64,000 bases of DNA, taken from the NCBI GenBank assembly GCA_964036315.1, contig OZ038485.1, forward strand, positions 102,330,841-102,394,840, given 5' to 3'. The notes under the pieces are model-generated. The model saw only the letters and a list, made by a program, of their open reading frames with translations. It was not told the origin of the DNA and did no database searches. The DNA comes from Acanthosepion esculentum. Taxonomy: Eukaryota > Mollusca > Cephalopoda > Sepiida > Sepiidae. Below, one piece after another: positions 33,958-44,944 of the stretch. Both the position numbers and the translations under genes were made by a program. How positions within the stretch are numbered: the first letter of the stretch is position 1; each line of letters starts with the position of its first letter.

Positions 33958-34275
33958 ACTATTTACATTATTTGGACCCAAAGAGTGTGAGTTCAATACC
34001 CATTTAAGACAGTGGTGAACTTGGAGAGGGGAATTAACAGGAGATGACTGATAACGGACATCCAATAAACATAGCATGTGGAACTAGAACAGTCTACACC
34101 AGTGAGCAAAATAAAGGGTTCAGTTTGACATTCCAACCACCTGAAGAAGGTTGGAGCATACAACGACCGAAACATTTTAATAAATATGGCGACAAAGATG
34201 AGGACAATAGTCTGAATAATGTAAATAGTATACATAATACCTCATCACGGAAATATAGACAGATACTGAAATTTA
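33958..34275 (+). repeat. SINE A with a short inverted end at its 5' side
   Basis: Only about 18 bp of the reversed 3' end ('ctatttacattatttgga') precedes the plus-strand element, which begins 'cccaaagagtgtgagttcaa' and runs to 'catcacggaaatatagacag'. The body has 'acctgaagaaggttggagc' and 'aacgaccgaaacatt', so GAAAC and CTGAAGA are both kept. Confidence 0.8.
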
Positions 34276-35834
34276 GAAGTTTTAACAACTTTTTCTTAAA
34301 GTTAGTGTTAATAATTTTGTTTTAAATTTGAAATGAAAATGCCAGATAAATTATGTTATTTTTATTCTTTAGAGCTTAAGCTTAGATGATAAAAGAAATT
34401 CATACCATTTTACTAAAAGAAACTAATTATTCTATTCGACCATTAGATTCTACATTTTTCTGTATTTTATGTTCAAAGAGGTCAAGATATCCTGAGAGGT
34501 CAATGAGTTGTCAATTTCAGATTAGCTAATGATCTGACTATCCACAAGGAAAATCTGTGCATGAGTATGTAGTTGGTTTGAATGAACTGTTCTATGAAAG
34601 ATTCAGTCTGGAATTTAAAAGCTGTTTGTCATCTAATCTCTATTGTAAAGTATAGCAAGACTGTGTTGTAATTGGGGGAAACACCTAAGTGATATCTCTC
34701 CCAGCAACTACTCGGTAATAGGCAGAGAGAGTAAATAGATGAGAGGTACCAAAAATAACACTGCCGTGGAAACCACAGTAACTTCAGGAACAAAATGCAC
34801 ATGGGACCAACTTCACAAGACACCGTGTCTTGCCAACTGCTGATTGATTACAAATACCCAGATCTTGATTAGTTGCAGAGAGGCCCATAACTCAACATGC
34901 CAAGCTGTCTTGCTGCTAACTGGGGAGAACCCAGATGCAACTCATGTTGACAAACATGTCACATGCGATCCAGGGCCTATTTTGTGTCTATACTGATTTG
35001 CATTCACCACAGAATCTTTGATATTCTCTGCCACAGAAGAAACTTTCCATATTGCTGAAGTGTTAAAACAAGGTTTTGATTAACCTTGCTCATACTTTTG
35101 AGCAATAAGACTTAATGAATACTGCTGTTGACTAACTCAGCTGCTTTAGTCCACTTGTCATGGTAGCTCTTATTGTACAGATGTGTCAATGTTTTAAAGA
35201 AAAAATTACTGAAACTTGTTTTTAAATCAAATTTATTAAGCAAGAGCTGAAATAGAAAGTTGATAAAAGAGAAAAGACCTGAATATTAAATGGGTTAGGT
35301 AAAAATGTTTGTAATTAAGAATGTGTTTTGAGAAGGTAAAATTGTACCTGTCTTGAAAGTGATTGAGTAGTAAAGTTGTTCTTGTTGAGACAAAGAAGAT
35401 TTAAAATCATCTCTCTCTCTTTTCATGTCATGCTTACTACTGACTAGACAGGACTTTTTTTTGGCAGGGATAGGATTTGAAGGAGTGTTTGTATATATTT
35501 AATTGATTGGGTGTTGGGATATTTTTTTTTTTTTTTGTCTTTGTCGGTTGTACTTGGTTGCAAGCTCTATATAGGAAAGTGAGAAAGTTTTAAATGATGT
35601 CTTTTTTTCTTTAAGTTATGAAGAAACTAATTTTAGAAAATCTTTACCAAACTTACTGGAATACTAATGTGTTGCATTAACTTTGTTCAGGAGAGTTAAA
35701 ACTTTTGAAAATTTTCTTCATCACCTCAAATTATCTTAAATAATTGTTTCTCAATATCAGAAAATATAAAATGGCTGAGACATTTCTTTTATATCTTTTT
35801 TATCCTTTACATCTCAGTATTATTTTTTTCATTG

Positions 35835-35835
<1 letters not shown>
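34276..35835. other. Spacer, no gene recognised
   Basis: About 1.5 kb. Sequence at 34800-35000 is less AT-rich but unassigned. A T run lies at about 35522-35537. Confidence 0.45.

Positions 35836-35873
<38 letters not shown>
35836..35873. repeat. (CA)n(TA)n microsatellite
   Basis: About 9 CA units followed by about 9 TA units. Confidence 0.95.
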
Positions 35874-36054
35874 AAATTATAAAGGTTGTTTTTAGTAATA
35901 GTTATAAGAAATAATATAGATAAAAAAATCCATTAAAAAATTATTTGTTCAAATTTTAGATATGAAACTGAAGCTGTCAGATACAGATTTGTAGAATTCC
36001 AAATGAGAAATGTGCATTCATTAAATAAGTAATTCAAACCTTGCTCTATCAATG

Positions 36055-36165
36055 TGGTCTCCCTGGCTGAATTGGTAAAGGCACTTTTTGGCTATAGAAA
36101 CAGTTTCTCTTATTAAAAAAGAGATACATGTTCAGTACCTGTCAGAGGCACAATCCTTCTTTAGC
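36055..36165 (+). repeat. tRNA-like sequence, degenerate
   Basis: 'ctccctggctgaattggtaa' resembles an A box of the Ser/Leu type, and 'atgttcagtacctgtcagag' falls where a B box would be, about 70 nt later. The outer stem does not pair well. SINE head or tRNA pseudogene. Confidence 0.35.
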
Positions 36166-36529
36166 AAGACTTCTCACTCTAGGCAGCTTGTTATTAATTT
36201 CACGGTTTAAGAAAATTAACAAAAAAAAAAAATGGAAGGATAACTTAAATATATATATGTGTGTGTGTGTGTATTTTGTTGGTTACATTCTGGCACTTTT
36301 GGGGAATATAACAAATGAATTCATGCATACTGCCAAAATAAAACTCTTCATAGAAGATGAATATCCAATACCAAAATACATTATAACACCCATTTCAAAG
36401 GAAGACTGCAAATATTTCAAGCTATTTTATTATGTAAAAGAAATGTTTCATTTCACCACAAGAAACAGTATTTTAAAGTGTGTATAAAATAATATATGGC
36501 AATGTTTGATTCATTATTTTTCTGGTGTA

Positions 36530-36760
36530 ATCGAGGTCTGTGAAACCGTTTTACTCATGATGTAGCCAACAAACATCATGTCTACCATATGCATGACATC
36601 CAGACTTCGGACACTTTGACATGGTGTAATGATCGACAAGCTTGTTTTGCTTGTTCAATTAGAACTGAATAGTGAGTCCAATCCTCACTGGATGCCCTAT
36701 GCTTTCATCATTGTGCTACATCTAAGCTACACTTAAAAAACATCACCATAACATCCATAC
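36530..36760. repeat. Short tRNA-like repeat, second copy
   Basis: Parallels 25560-25775 ('ctttgacatggtgtaatgat', 'ctacatctaagctacactta'). Nearby text 'tgagtccaatcctcactgga' also matches 7230 ('gtttggtcctcactgggtgc'). Confidence 0.45.
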
Positions 36761-37188
36761 TTTGATAATGACTAAGATGGTCAAAAGTACTTGAACACAA
36801 ACAGAATAAAACAAACCGTGGACAGTTTATGCACAATTTTGTTTTGAATGTTCATCATATTTGAAACTTGGAAAAATATAATAAAACTTTAATGGAATTA
36901 AATAGAACTTTTTCAAATAAATTGTGTCTAAAAATATATACATATATAGTCATCCACAAACAGACTGTTTCACTGTATCACAGCTCATCAGTGTCTAGAC
37001 ATCGATCGCTTCAGGCCGGAACTGAAACCCGACTAATTTGGTATCAGTCAGAGATTCTAACCCCTTGGCCATCGGCACCAAGCAAAGAGAAAGACAAATT
37101 TTTGCGTATTTATTTTTTCATAAACATACTAGTCACTCAGAAAACTCAATCAGCAAGGGGAGTCTTGCATTATCAGCAGCAATAGTAA

Positions 37189-37189
<1 letters not shown>

Positions 37190-37229
<40 letters not shown>
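37190..37229. repeat. (TA)n microsatellite
   Basis: About 19 TA units, about 100 bp from the next hammerhead-like hairpin. Confidence 0.95.
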
Positions 37230-37231
<2 letters not shown>

Positions 37232-37331
37232 AACGATAAAAATTATTAAAAAAATTAATTAAAATCTTCAGACATACTGGGTTGTAGATTAATATTCTTA
37301 TGTTTTTATTATTATTATTTCATTTAGATTC

Positions 37332-37370
37332 CTCGACTAGTTTCGGCCAACATGGCCATCATCGGGAGAG
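37332..37370 (-). ncRNA. Hammerhead-like hairpin
   Basis: The minus strand reads CCGATGA, then stem GGCC-ATGTT-GGCC, then GAAAC. The hammerhead core consensus is CUGANGA-stem II-GAAA, so one core base (U4) differs. I do not see a stem III with a UH cleavage site, so catalysis is not supported. The layout is that of motifs common in Penelope-like elements. Confidence 0.45.
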
Positions 37371-37857
37371 AAAAAAAATGTTTCTGTTTGCTGGTGGCAG
37401 TAAACTACAGAAATGAATGTCTTGATGGAGAAAATGAACTTTTGTCTGTAGTTTTCATTTGTTTTTTTATCTTTTTAACATGAGTTTATTAACATTCCTT
37501 ATGTTATATATATGTGCATACATGCACACTATATGCTAAAAGTTTGGGACCACCCTCTGGATTTTGAATAATTGCCTAAGAATTTAAGGTTGCATGCCTT
37601 TTTCAAAGCTAATCCATGAGCTCACTTTAGATCAGAGGGACTTTCTCTCCTTGAATGGGTTTTATTATATATTCAATAATAATAATAACCCATTACTGTA
37701 TAAAGTTACCTTAAAATTTTAGTTCTTTTTGTCTAATGTACTTTATTGGCTAATGATAACCTTAAGGCTGCTGGATTTTAAATTTTAGCTACCCCCCCAC
37801 CCCTATAAAAAAAATTCACTAATGGGTTAAATAGTTTCAGCATTCTAACTTAGTAGA

Positions 37858-37981
37858 AGTGGCCTATGACCACATCATGTTGAAACATTGCTTAACTTCG
37901 GTGATCATATAGGAACCTATGTCAAGCCTGGTCAGTTCCTAGATGGGTGACTACGTGGGAATACCAGGTCCTGTAAGTTTG
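37858..37981 (+). repeat. 5S rRNA-derived sequence
   Basis: Resembles a 5S rRNA gene over most of its about 120-nt length. The 3' half is clearest: 'aagcctggtcagttcctaga' and 'gtgggaataccaggtcctgt' parallel the 5S ...GGCCTGGTTAGTACTTGGATGGG...TGGGAATACCGGGTGCTGT region. The 5' half ('tggcctatgaccacatcat') is more diverged. A working 5S gene would be better conserved and end in a T run; this is followed at once by a SINE B head. Confidence 0.7.
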
Positions 37982-38150
37982 GATGTGCAGGTGGTGTAAT
38001 GGATAATGGCTATTAATCGTTAATCAGAGATCCAAGTTCTAATTCCCACTGAGTTTATATTCACTTACTCAAAAATACCCTTGGGAAAAGTATGAATCCA
38101 CGTCTTCTCCTCCCATCTATGGGTTAATTAGTAAGACTTGTATCACTAAA
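37982..38150 (+). repeat. SINE B directly after the 5S-like sequence
   Basis: 'gtgcaggtggtgtaatggat' is the head, 'caagttctaattcccactga' the B-box region, and 'acccttgggaaaagtatgaa' the body. No spacer separates it from the 5S-like part. Confidence 0.7.
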
Positions 38151-38184
38151 TCATTATCTCAAAAACAAAAATTGTGTACAAAAT

Positions 38185-38255
38185 AGTTAGATTTTGGCAT
38201 TAAATAACCAATAGAAGTTGATATACGATTAAACAAAGGCAACTAACAAACCTTG
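38185..38255 (+). repeat. Repeat D tail fragment
   Basis: 'tttggcattaaataaccaat' and 'agaagttgatatacgattaa' match the end of repeat D at 40340-40390 and 62288-62335. Confidence 0.6.
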
Positions 38256-38333
38256 GTAGACATTAATTAAACCAATGAAGGTATAAAAGTTACTGAGTTT
38301 TAAATCCAAAGCATGGCCCCAAAATTTTAGCAT

Positions 38334-38443
<110 letters not shown>

Positions 38444-38532
38444 TTTGTAGCTCTGATGAATTGGATCGTGATTACGATTCCAATGTAATAAAATATAACC
38501 ATGGAATATTAGTGTTTGAGCCTTTTGTATTG

Positions 38533-38533
<1 letters not shown>

Positions 38534-38590
<57 letters not shown>
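38534..38590. repeat. (TA)n microsatellite
   Basis: About 28 TA units. Confidence 0.97.
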
Positions 38591-38596
<6 letters not shown>

Positions 38597-38599
38597 CAG

Positions 38600-38992
38600 C
38601 TAATCTTGTTTACTGAGCATGCCCACATGTGCTTTATGCTACAGTTATGCTGAGTGAACTTTAGTTACAATTTCTGAGAGGGTGCATATAATCCGTCATG
38701 ATGAGCATTTTGAACAATGTCAGTATGTTCAGATCCTCAGTCATGATGACTTACGACATCATGCTAGCACCACCATCAACGGCTTACAAAATGTTCTGTC
38801 TACCAAATTTCACTCACAAGTCTTGAGTCAACATGTGGTATAGTTTTCAGGCATTATTCCAAAAATGCCACACACTGGTCTGGCAAGGTGATCCAACTAA
38901 GTCGAGACACCTAACACATCAACCAAGCAGAGTCTCACGGTCAGAAAGCAAACATTCTAACCACTCAGCCAAGCACCTATGATTCTATTTAA
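38600..38992 (-). repeat. SINE C, minus strand
   Basis: Tail at the left; head at the right with 'aacattctaaccactcagcc' (reversed A-box region) and 'gagtctcacggtcagaaagc'. The body has 'gttctgtctaccaaatttca', shared with 54.53 kb. Confidence 0.8.
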
Positions 38993-39052
38993 AATGGTAT
39001 ATACCATGTGAACAAATCCTATTTATGCACTTATATAAAAAGTACAAAACAT

Positions 39053-39618
39053 GATATACGCTATTTACATTATTCGGACTATTGTCCTCATCTTTGTCGC
39101 CATATTTATTACGTTTCAGCTGTTGTCCACTCTGGCCTTCTTCAGGTGGTTGGAATGTCGAACTGAACCCTTTATTTCACTCACTAGAGTAGACTGTTCT
39201 AGTTCCACATGCCATGTCTAATGAATATCAGTTATCTCCTGTTAATTCCCCTCTCCAAGTTCTCCACCGCCTTAACCAGGTATTGAACTCACACTCTTTG
39301 GGTCCTGTCACCGGATCTAACGCCTTTATCCACTGTGTCATGTGTCCTCGAGAACACAAGGCGGTGGAGAACTTGGAGATGGGAATTAACAGGAGATAAC
39401 TGATAACTGACATCCATTAGACATGGCACATGGAACTCAAACAGTCTACCCCACTGAGCAAATAAAGGGTTCAGTTCGACATTCCAACCACCTGAAGAAG
39501 GCTGGAGCATAAAAATAGCCAAAACATTGTAATGAATATGGTGACAAAGATGAGGATGATAGTCCGAATAATGTAAATAGTGTACATAATACCTGATCTC
39601 AGAAATATACACAGACAT
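39053..39618. repeat. SINE A, head-to-head dimer with full head
   Basis: The minus-strand copy (39053-39350) is complete from tail to tRNA-like head. Reversed A- and B-box text is 'gcctttatccactgtgtcat' and 'ggtattgaactcacactctt'. It meets a plus-strand copy (39358-39618) lacking the head. The arms are near complements over about 240 bp. The plus arm has 'ctgaagaaggctggagc' and 'atagccaaaacattg', where the GAAAC has mutated. Confidence 0.85.
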
Positions 39619-39944
39619 GATATACACAGACATGATATACATTCGATTCATTTGTTGTATAATTTTTCCTATTAAGTGTCCCTAGTAACCAATATCGCAT
39701 TTGGTTGGAATTCAGTATTTAACAGGCATTTGGGAATACATCTTTAATGGACCGTAAATAGTTGACCTAACATTATATTACATAATATGTTCAAAACTGT
39801 GACATTATCATATCTCTTTCAGATGTATTGAGTGCATTAACACAGCAGTTTCCAATCTGATACTGGAAAACATGTCGCTCATGGAACTAGCCGTCAACCT
39901 CACCTTTCACATTACTTTCTGTAAAGTTTAATGCCATTTTCAAT
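39619..39944. other. Spacer, nothing recognised
   Basis: Includes a short duplication 'acagacatgatatacac' at 39612-39640. Confidence 0.5.
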
Positions 39945-40400
39945 ACCGTCCTGGGTATGACGATAAACTATATTCGCATCCTGGGTAAGACAATAAACTA
40001 TGCCTAACAGCAAGGCCTCTGATCAGGAGGTTTTGAGGAGCATGGAACTACCTCTTAATTACTGGTGTTCCCAGGTCAACCCTGACCTGGGGTGGTAGCA
40101 ACTGTTAGGGTCTCAGCTATAGGCAAATAGTTAACCCCCAAACTGGGGTTAAAACGCTATGAAAGTGTAAAAATAGATTTCAATACCAGTAATACACATT
40201 TGAAGGAAAAAATGTTACCAGCAATAAGTTTTTGAAGGACAAAATATTACCAGCAATATGTTTTTGTAAATAATTATTACCAGCAATACATTATTGCCAG
40301 CAACACATTTTTGGAAAAAATATTGCCATCAATAAAAATCTTGTCAGCATTAGATAACCCATTGAGGTTGATATGCTGTAAAACAAACCAAACCATTTTC
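39945..40400 (+). repeat. Repeat D, full copy
   Basis: Begins 'gtcctgggtatgacgataaa' and passes through 'ttttgaggagcatggaacta'. It then contains four or five units of an approximately 30-bp minisatellite built on 'attaccagcaatacattt' and ends 'gaggttgatatgctgtaaaa'. No protein frame. Class unknown. Confidence 0.8.
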
Positions 40401-40915
40401 AAGAGGGTGCATTTTAAAGTTTTTTTTTCATTTTGCAACTGTTGGATATCTTTATTCTATGGAAGTTCATGATGTTTATCTAAAATAAAATATGTTATAT
40501 CTGGTGATTATCACACTTTCATTTTGAATGTTAGTTTCTTGATTGTGTTAATTAGTTTTCCATATTTGAGTTGAGTTTTGGTAGGAAGTGGGGTATTATA
40601 GTAATTGTTTGACATTTGAGCCTATTGACAAATGGGGATATATACTGCTGAGAAAAGGTTTTATATTCTTTGCAAAAAGTAAATAATATTTTTGTAAGAT
40701 ATAATTAATTAATCATTAAATTTACTATTTTTCCATGAGAGAAATATCTGAGATATATATTGGATTTTATAGAAATTTTTAAAATGCTTGAATCTCTTTT
40801 GTTTGTTCGGAATCCATCAAATCAACCTAGTGAAAATATGCTTACTTTTTTGGTTTAAAAATGTCTAAAATCTTTAAGGATATAAATTAGTTTTTCTTTT
40901 TCTATGGATTAACTT
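40401..40915. other. AT-rich spacer, nothing recognised
   Basis: No repeat or gene recognised. Confidence 0.5.
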
Positions 40916-40919
40916 TAGG

Positions 40920-41560
40920 CTGATCCGAGGTGGAAGTTGGTTGGAGTAAAGAAACAAATTAGACACTGATTTGGAGAAATGACCAAAGATTTATTTTCAT
41001 TTACAAGATATGAAAATATCTCTTCTAAGTTGTATAGTGTAGCATTTGAATGTACAGTGCACGAGATATGATATGAGAGTATGAAAAAAGAGTATGCTTA
41101 ACCCGACTGAATGCTTTTGGCTATCGGCTTGGGCTTGTTGCATTGATAGTGTAGTCCATTCTCTTTCTATGTTCACAGATGGTTTTCGGAGTCACATGGC
41201 CGGATGAGCAGTCAGCTGTGCTCTCAGGTGGCTTTTATGGTTAGCATGTGTCTCTCAACTGTCCTGGTTTTCTTATAGCCTATATAAAGGAAATGTATGG
41301 AAGTAGTACTAGACATCTGTGGCAAGTGAGAGTGGTGTCGATAATGGCCTGGACTGTGGTATATTTGTTTATTTTAAAATTTGTTTTGAGTAGAGTGTAG
41401 TGTGTGTGTTACTTAGCTTGATGAAAATTGGTGTGTAGTTAGAGATGTTTTTTAATAATTGTATAAATTGTACATTAATTTGTTAGCGCTGTGTAAATTT
41501 TGTTTTTCTGCTACAAGACTATTATCAATCAAATAAAACCAAAATTTAACTTCAAAGCAG
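40920..41560 (+). promoter_or_regulatory. Possible LTR-like or promoter-like segment
   Basis: A TATA-type sequence, 'agcctatataaaggaaatgt', lies at about 41276, and AATAAAA at about 41535. The interval between is comparatively GC-balanced. This order is what an LTR would show, but I find no TG...CA ends or target duplication, and no adjacent retroviral-type frames. Confidence 0.25.
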
Positions 41561-41779
41561 AAAATTATTTAAATCTTCAGTTTTTTAAAATCTGTAATCC
41601 TTTAATTTTTAACTCTTCTTTTTCGATGTTGGCCCTTATGGTTTGTTTAGGCATGTAAGAGTTCTTCGGAATTTTTTTAATGGAAAAAAAAAAAAGACTT
41701 GGACACAATATATTAAATATATTTCCTTAAAAAAATATTTCAATTATATTTAATATTTAATTATTTAAGAGGAACAACA

Positions 41780-42935
41780 CTGTCAATGGCAAGGAGATAC
41801 CGTCTCTAAAAACAAGAGGCTGCAATTTTTAGTAAGAGAAGTGACCATTGTATCATTCAATTGAATTGCGACCAAAAACTTTACAGTTACTGAATCTAAC
41901 CAGTCAACAATTCTTTGACAATTTGAATAAGAAGGATGTAAGTATAAATATGAAAAAAAAAAAATACTTCCACTCTCAATATTTTCAGGATTCTGGAAAT
42001 AAACATCAAATACTAACAAAATCCTTTTGCTCTTAAGTTATCAGCATCAAATATCAGTAGGCTTCCATAATAAAAGTATTAGTCATGAGATCTCATCTTT
42101 TTGTAGTGCTCTGGGTGGTCAGCATCCTGCAAAAGGTTAATTGCATGCACAATATCTAAAACATCTTAGTCTTGGAAGAATTCTTCTTTCTTTCTATTGA
42201 AAACAATAACACTTCAATCTGCAACTAGTTTCCATTCTTCACTGTTAAGTACTTTGATGGCATCTGTTATCTCTTTTTCGTGACAAAACCAGGAAGATGC
42301 ACAGAAATTCTTGTTCCAAGATTATCACCAGACCTTCAGTGCTATTTTAATCTACAAAGTGATAACAGTAAGCATTTTTCAATAATGGAATCATATAGAT
42401 TCAAGGAGAGGCTTATGTGATCATCTTATTTTCTTTTTCTTCAATAATGCTGTGTGTGTTGCATCCATTGGTATAGCAAGACCATGGATCTGCACCTGGG
42501 GAGTTTTTTTTTTTTTTTTTTTTTTTTAAGATGGTGATGGTAATGTAGCATCTCTTTTATCTATAATTGCAGATGAGGTGATGCTGGAGTGTCCTCTCCT
42601 GGACACAGGTCTGGGCAAAGTTTTTCTTATTATGGGATTATCAGTTTCCCATGAAGAACATCTCTCTCTCCCTCTCCCTGCCACAGATGGGTAAGAGCAG
42701 GGGCTGATACTGTTTGACACTGGTGTTGTCACAGGAGTTGCCAGGATGCAGTCTGATTCAACATCAAACTGCATTTGAACTCCAACTTAAGATATCATCC
42801 TCAGGGTTTACTTCCAAAGCCTTCTCATGATTGGGTATGACTGCAAGGTAGTGGAGGTTTGAAATCGGAGATTTCCTTCTTTTAGATAGACTCCCCTCTC
42901 GAGTGAATACATTCCTTCTATTTCATTTGAGTATT
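41780..42935 (-). pseudogene. Decayed coding-like stretch ending in poly-A
   Basis: On the minus strand one frame reads SPISNLHYLAVIPNHEKALE and on to about 42785. After a single frame change a second frame of 83 codons (42774-42526) continues with DVESDCILATPVTTPVSNSI and later PIIRKTLPRPVSRRGHSSIT. The frame closes at a TAA made by a run of about 22 A (plus-strand T run 42506-42528). Beyond the A run, weaker coding-like pieces continue, such as LPGFVTK and TDAIKVLNSEEWKLVAD, with stops between them. Composition (S/T/P-rich, charged) suggests a real ancestral protein, but I do not recognise it. It could be a retrocopy, or a decayed transposon gene. SINE B at 42955 cuts the upstream side. Confidence 0.35.
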
Positions 42936-42954
42936 ATCTTTCCTATTGCATGTG

Positions 42955-43200
42955 AAGATGGTGTAATGTATAGTGGCTCAGAATGAGAAATCAGTGATTC
43001 GAATTCAAATTACAGCTATGTTTATTACAAATACTCTTCAGGGAGGTATGAATACATCTCTTCCAACCATCTGCGCCCTGGGTATGACGATAAACTATGT
43101 CCAACAGCAACTCTGATCTGGAGGTTTTGAGGAGCGTGGAACCACCTCTTAATTGCTGGTGTTCCCAGGTCCGCTCGGTGATAAGTCATTAGTTGGCCTA
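42955..43200 (+). repeat. SINE B joined to a repeat D fragment
   Basis: SINE B head 'gatggtgtaatgtatagtgg' and body 'actcttcagggaggtatgaa' run into repeat D ('tgggtatgacgataaactat', 'ttttgaggagcgtggaacca') at about 43078. Repeat D stops near 43175 in 'gttcccaggtccgctcggtg'. Confidence 0.7.
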
Positions 43201-43520
43201 CATTCCAACCATAGTCATCTTTAATATATATTTCACTGTTAGTTTTTTTTTGTTTTAGAAAATAACATTTTCAATGTAATCACAATGGCCACAATTTAAT
43301 TAAGATAAATCTTATTAATCAAAGTCAGAGTTACAAGCAATTATCATAAATCAACATGAAGGTAGTCTTTTCATTCTCCACCAGAGAGAGAAAAAAAACA
43401 AAAAACAATTACTTGATCTTGAATGAATAAAAAAGTAAAAATCCCACTCTTATTTTTGAATATCCTGGTGCTAAGAAAATGTTCAAGTAAGCAATAATGA
43501 TAATCTGAAGATGTTAGTTC
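43201..43520. other. Spacer, nothing recognised
   Basis: AT-rich; no feature supported. Confidence 0.5.
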
Positions 43521-43524
43521 CTCT

Positions 43525-43965
43525 ATGTGTCGTGTACCTTCAGGACATGGGCAATCGTTTCTCTCCACAGTTTCCTGTCCTTTGTAGATGTTTTCTTTTT
43601 GCTATCTCTCCTAATCCCTGTTCTGCCAACCATTTGCACAAGCTCGTTAAGTAGGTCATTCATGGCTTTCTTCTGTCCCTCTTGCTTTCAATATATCCTG
43701 TGAGTTTCAAATTTTCCAAGCCCTCTTTCCTAATTATATGCCCTAGAAATTTCAACTCTCTCTTCCTGATGCTAAGTATGTGTCCTTTGTTTCCATTTTC
43801 TCTAAAACTTTATCATTGCTACCATTTTCAGTCCATAGTATCCTCAGCATCCTTCTGTAGAGCTACATTTCTGTTACCTCATGTCTATTCTTCCTCTGTG
43901 ATGAGATTGTCCAGCATTCACTGTTATATAGAAGGACTGAGTTGCTTACTATCACTTAACCTCCA
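43525..43965 (-). mobile_element. LINE F copy 8, minus strand
   Basis: Plus-strand text 'accttcaggacatgggcaat' at 43538 is the reversed terminus. The copy extends right to 'agattgtccagcattcactg' near 43920. The plus-strand frame 43682-43969 is a shadow. Good coverage of the same 430 bp as copies 4 and 7. Confidence 0.75.
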
Positions 43966-44021
43966 GTGATAGTCATCAGCTACTACTGCTGAAATAACTT
44001 AGTAAGTAATAAAATATTATT

Positions 44022-44815
44022 TACTAGCAGCATGGCCGGTGTTGCCCGTGCTTGATTAAAAAATCATACGACTCGTACAGCAATCGCTATCACTTGACTT
44101 AAAATATTTTTGCCCTTCCTTGCCTTTAAAGGAGTGCCCTTTTCCGCGCTGATGTTGCTACATGCCTTACTTCTTGCCTATCTCACACTGCAAATTTTTT
44201 CTAAGCTCTATACTAAACATTAAATCTGTTACGAAAAAAGAACTAAACAAAATGAACACAAAACGATCAGCTTTAAAAAAGGACTCGTAACTGGAAAAAA
44301 CGAATGAAAAAAAGAATGTTAACAACAAATACTTTTTCACACCCAACCCAGTTCTGCGGAATCAGAATCAACGTTGAGTTTAAGCAAGTGAATGAGTCAA
44401 TTGGAGTAAAGTGCCATGCAGATTTAAATTTTTCCCACTTGTGACGAATGCAGCTATCGATTTTTTTTGCATGCTAGCATGCTAGTTAACATTCGTGTCA
44501 GTCAGCTGTTGGCTCTCACACTGGCCAATAGAATCTTCCTGCCTATTCGTGGCAGCCAGCTATAGGCTATAGGCTCTCACTCTGGCCAGTAGAAAATGGC
44601 TGCAAACTACATGAAAACTGCCGTAGAAGCATGAAAAAATCGATTATTTCCACTATCGATGGGAGTTGGGAAATGCAAACTTGGTCTTGGCCTTCATGCT
44701 AACTTTGTGCATGTAAATTTTGGTGCAAATCTGTTGAAAATTGCGGCCGTGCATTCGTTACACACACACACACACACACACACACATCCTGCCTTTTATA
44801 GATATAGATTATGTG
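44022..44815. mobile_element. Unclassified element, about 0.8 kb
   Basis: Begins at 'ttactagcagcatggccggt' and ends after a (CA)14 run at 'gccttttatagatatagatt'. Base composition is more balanced than its surroundings and there are internal short repeats ('gctatagg' twice, 'gcatgctagcatgctag'). The plus frame 44659-44925 includes GKCKLGLGLHANFVHVNFGA but has no family I can name. The border motifs resemble a repeat type common in invertebrate genomes; I cannot name the class. Confidence 0.45.
44759..44787. repeat. (CA)n microsatellite
   Basis: About 14 CA units inside the unclassified element. Confidence 0.97.
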
Positions 44816-44944
44816 GGAAATTTGTTAAGACAAAAGTGTTTTTTCTCAGCTTTTGTTTATGTGTGGGTATGTATTTAGTTTACCATGTAAGAAATATTGA
44901 TCTGACATTTCACTGTCAGATTTAAAGGTCATATAATGCAGAGA

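Noticed and set aside
36128..36487. 119-codon plus frame
   Set aside because: Starts in a tRNA-like repeat and runs through poly-A and TG repeats; composition is that of translated noncoding DNA.
37858..37981. Functional 5S rRNA gene
   Set aside because: The 5' half is diverged, no terminator T run follows, and it is fused to a SINE.
40920..41560. Definite solo LTR
   Set aside because: TATA and polyadenylation signals are present but no paired TG/CA ends or target duplication could be found.
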